A DNA stretch of 64,000 nucleotides from Daphnia carinata (lineage: Eukaryota; Arthropoda; Branchiopoda; Diplostraca; Daphniidae): contig NC_081337.1 in assembly GCF_022539665.2 (NCBI RefSeq), positions 1,480,239-1,544,238 of the forward strand, given 5' to 3'. This document shows, one piece after another, positions 43,672 through 64,000 of this stretch (position 1 is the first letter of the stretch; each line of letters begins with the position of its first letter). The notes beneath the pieces were generated by a model that had not been told where the DNA came from, ran no database searches, and worked only from the letters and a program-made list of their open reading frames with translations. A program made the translations under genes and the position numbers.

Positions 43672-45010
43672 TCCGAATTCATATTTGGTAGATTTTATAG
43701 AAGGCAAACTTCGGTTAATTTAGTTTCGAATTCTATTTGGTCCCGCAAAACAATGGGTTCATCTTTATTTGAACTCACATTAAAATTGGGCGGGTAATTC
43801 AAAATGTAACTGTACAATCGCTCGAGGAATCACCTTAGCGATCCTGCCCCTTCTTCTTCCTCCATCCCCTCCATTCCTTGTTTGTTTGTTTGTTTGTTTC
43901 AGTGTTTACTTATCTCCTGTATCCTTTCGCGATTGGTAAGTGCCGGACTTAGAAAAATAGTACTTAACGCCTTTTATGATGTAGTCAATACCGTGGCAAC
44001 TGGCTGTAATATATAAGCATATATTATTGTTTAAAATTTGGGTAGTATAATACATCCGATTTACAAACTGATAACTATCTAGCGGCTCAACTTATAAATG
44101 CTAAACTCATTTTTGTTCAACGTTGCAGGGGAGTCAGCATTGGCGAAGCTGTCGTAAATCATGGAATAATTTTTTTTTTCTCATGGGGCTGAAAATATAT
44201 TGGGATTTCAAGCATAAACGGTAACTTCACTGCCGTGCAAAAATTTAAATAAATCACGAAATGGGTCTTCTTGGGTTTGGATGTACAGTACGTTTACAAT
44301 AAGGTAGCTAGACAAAATACATGGTATATATTTGTGGTCTGATCTTACATTTTGTTACGCTTTCTTTCAAATGGAACAGGGAAATTATCCTGATGGTGAA
44401 GATGTGAAGTGTGCATTGATTATTGGTTCATTTCACAATAGGTCAGGTATGGTAATATTGACTTTGGAACGTGCACACGAAAACACTGACTGCATTTCGT
44501 TACACCGATAACTTTGGCAAGGGGCAACACATGGCGTGGCAAGACGCGGGTAACGGGAACGATATGGTAAAAATACACTAGGTTAATGCATAGAGCTCTA
44601 GACATCGGTCAGCAATGTCTGGTGTTACGACGCTCCAGTCACGGCCTGGAACAGTTCGAAACTCATTTCCATTATTGGTAGATTTCAATCATGGCCTTCC
44701 AGTAAGCCGCCAATGACATGCGTAGACCTATTCATACGATGCTTGTTGAAAATAAAGTCATTGGGAAATCCCAAATTCGAAAACCGAAAACCATTGTAAG
44801 CACACTGTAGGAGCTCCGACATATTGTCATAATTAGACGATCCGGATGCCTTCGTAATCTATATAATGAACGATCGAAGGACGGAATGAATTAAAGTTTG
44901 TTATCAACGTATCAAAGCACCATAAAATGTCCTTTTTAGTTCAACAGAAACTCTTGGTTAGGTTTTTGTGTGTTCAAATGGCGCTTGCTGTGACAACCGC
45001 TACTGAATCG
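43672..45010. other. Intergenic DNA / 3' flank of the adenylyl cyclase gene
   Basis: No gene found. A short (GTTT)n run lies at 43,878-43,898. The adenylyl cyclase 3' UTR must start at 45,010 and run left; no strong minus-strand AATAAA was found close to the stop, so the polyadenylation site is unresolved. Confidence 0.4.
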
Positions 45011-62068
<17,058 letters not shown>

Positions 62069-63355
62069 TTTTCCAGTTCACTTCAAATTGCGTTTTTGAC
62101 GAATTCCTCTTGAGCAAACTAGCAAGACTCGCCAGGTTACTGAAGTTCTCGCTAAAACATACACAGAAAAGAAAAAATGCCTTGTCGGTAATTGGAAAAC
62201 AACCAACGTATTTTTATCCAGGGTACCTTCAAAATGGAAGATATTTATTGTCTTCTCTGGGTCTGAAACAGACATGTAATATAAATAAATGATTATTTAA
62301 AATAATACTATTCGCCGAATAAAAGCTAAACTCATTAAATCTACGAAAATATTATTAATGGTGAAAAATAAAAATAAAAATACAAACACAAACTGCTCTG
62401 AATGCTTTCAATCGGAACTCAGTTTCGGCGATTTCACCTAATCACGCAGAATTACAAAATGTGTTTTTAATAGTCTGCCTTAAATAAGCAGTATTGTGTT
62501 CTAGTGGTTCATACCAGCAACACAATAGCGCTTCGCCATCGTCAGGGAAGAGAGAAACTTTCAGTCACAAAAGATAGATCTTCATCAGTTAACAGGAACC
62601 AAATGCCATGGATCAATAAGGCTTGTCATTCACCAACCATATTGAAATATTCCTATTAGAAAAACTGCACGCTACTGAAGGACGCATAAAATGATTTTTG
62701 AACAAAATTTTCAATGCATGAATAAGCTTTATCTAATCCATGGTGAATTAAGGGGAATTATTTGTATTCCATAGTGATGGAGCTCAACTTCTGATTGTTT
62801 ATGAGCCATAAACCACAAACAATACATTACAAATTCCAGTGGTTGTAGAGCCCTTTGGTGAGGTATACTCAATTGGGGAATCCATGAATGATTTCTGAAT
62901 CAAAAAGTGATTGTTTGGTGATTCTTGAATCGAAAAATCGTGATTTTCTTGTCAAAATTGTGCAAAGCTTGCTACGAAGTGTGTAGTAATATTTTTAAAC
63001 TTATGATTCTTAAAAAATAATTACATTCTTTTTACAAGAGCGCGAGACTTTTCCCCAGCTTTACACCCTCCTACAAATTCATACTACCACCAGTGGGAAA
63101 ATAATTGACTCTGCCATTGTCGCCTGGGATTAACACTTAAGAAATTTGAAGTTTTACTTACAACTGAATTCAGGAATGGAAAACTAAGGCGAATTAATGG
63201 TAAATAACCAGCAAATGTTCAAGAAATTTAATTGTATTTTGAATATAGTTTTTGGTAGAAAATTTACCGCCAACTTGAGAATGCTGGCTTTAGTTTGTCT
63301 TCAAATTTACGTTTTTGGATTGTATTTCGGCCCAACATCTATAAATTTGATATAT
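62069..63355. other. Upstream region of the adenylyl cyclase gene
   Basis: No coding sequence recognised. This holds the 5' UTR and possibly the promoter of the adenylyl cyclase gene, or an intron to a further upstream non-coding exon; no clear TATA box or initiator could be singled out. Confidence 0.35.
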
Positions 63356-63739
63356 TGTGACAATCGTGACGTTGTAGTGCTTGATTAGTAGAGTTCTGTT
63401 AGTAAGGTTGACGACGAAATGGATCCTCGGGTCCATTTCGTGGAAAACCTTGTTATGTTGTTAGACTAGAACGTACTAAGAACGTAGTTTCTACCCTTTG
63501 TGTGATCTATGTAGAACGTTTGGGTTTAGTAGTGGTGTTTAGGTTGGATGCGGTATAGGTAACATTGTTGTTTGGTGTGCTGTGATTACTAACAAACTAC
63601 TGGTAGTGCATTTTGCCAGTAGTGGTAAGACAGCGAATTGTCTGTGTCATCGGCACAGCAAATATCTGTGTCACCATTATTGGTGAAGAATCATTATTAT
63701 TAAAGCGTGTTTATGCGTGTCCCCGTTTTGCCCGCGACA
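63356..63739 (+). mobile_element. Solo LTR, copy 2
   Basis: TGTGACAATCGTGACG ... TTTTGCCCGCGACA, 384 bases, flanked by the 4-base duplication ATAT (63,352-63,355 and 63,740-63,743). Same family and orientation as 40,900-41,306, with scattered substitutions and short indels. Confidence 0.85.
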
Positions 63740-63762
63740 ATATAATCGTATAATTCCTCACT

Positions 63763-63915
63763 TCAACATAAAACGTCCAGGTTGGCTCCAAATCCATTCC
63801 CCGTGGTCGGGTTAACGGCTTTTGGATCAGTTATAAACTCCTCGGCATACAGGTGGCCTCTGTTCGCTGGCTGGCGTTGGCAACCATTGATGTAATAGTC
63901 AATGCAAATAGTGGC
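63763..63915 (-). CDS. Unidentified terminal exon, minus strand
   Basis: After an acceptor (gtgattgtag|GCCACT) 51 codons run to TGA at 63,763-63,765: ATICIDYYINGCQRQPANRG, then HLYAEEFITDPKAVNPTTGN, GFGANLDVLC. Codon use is protein-like and no stops occur. A preceding exon may be visible at the window edge (FLWSRDDLTEAYEIQKLVVD, ending near 63,940). Cysteine pairs suggest a secreted or extracellular protein. I do not recognise the family. The stop lies 23 bases from the solo LTR, so the 3' UTR of this gene would have been invaded by it. Confidence 0.45.
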   Translation of the reverse strand, partial: ATICIDYYINGCQRQPANRGHLYAEEFITDPKAVNPTTGNGFGANLDVLC

Positions 63916-64000
63916 CTACAATCACGCTAGAGTTTCAGGCATCCACAACTAATTTTTGAATTTCGTACGCCTCAGTTAGATCGTCACGCGACCAAAGGAA

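Overview
The window is arthropod genomic DNA, most likely crustacean (Daphnia-like). That placement is an inference from many short spliced introns of about 60-110 bases, and from BEL/Pao, Gypsy and DIRS retroelements packed beside a conserved animal gene. There are no bacterial operons, CRISPR arrays or recognisable tRNA/rRNA genes.

Left two thirds (1-43.7 kb): a retrotransposon graveyard with nested insertions. A BEL/Pao element (BEL-1, 4,127-38,838, plus strand) is split inside its protease region by a Gypsy element (Gypsy-1, 7,196-33,298). The 4-base duplication AAAG lies at both edges, and the BEL-1 reading frame resumes on the far side. Gypsy-1 is split at the start of its envelope-like gene by a minus-strand BEL element (BEL-2, 15,562-30,828). 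BEL-2 is split between its primer-binding site and gag by a second Gypsy of the same family as Gypsy-1 (Gypsy-2, about 20,171-30,492). A TA-flanked MITE sits in the BEL-1 integrase. Flanking relics are an LTR of the Gypsy-2 family (1-511), a minus-strand gag relic, a minus-strand BEL pol relic (BEL-3), a DIRS-type element (38.8-43.7 kb), a solo LTR and a hAT-type MITE. All large elements carry stops, frameshifts or deletions, so none looks active.

Gypsy-1 and Gypsy-2 share an unusual layout: a long gag with a second ORF overprinted in the +1 frame, pol, a small accessory ORF with a shared motif (ILDLDPE.R.PPLYGW), and an envelope-like glycoprotein gene. Both LTR types also place a short stem-loop just before the primer-binding site. 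The overprinted ORF and the accessory ORF are the best candidates here for an undescribed feature.

Right third (45-62 kb): one host gene on the minus strand, a 12-transmembrane adenylyl cyclase of the AC5/AC6 branch. I traced 23 coding exons from the ATG at 62,068 to the stop at 45,011, about 1,209 codons, with every catalytic residue I looked for present. One exon junction (16/17) does not keep frame under the simplest splice choice. At the right edge a solo LTR (63,356-63,739) lies 23 bases beyond the stop codon of an unidentified minus-strand terminal exon.
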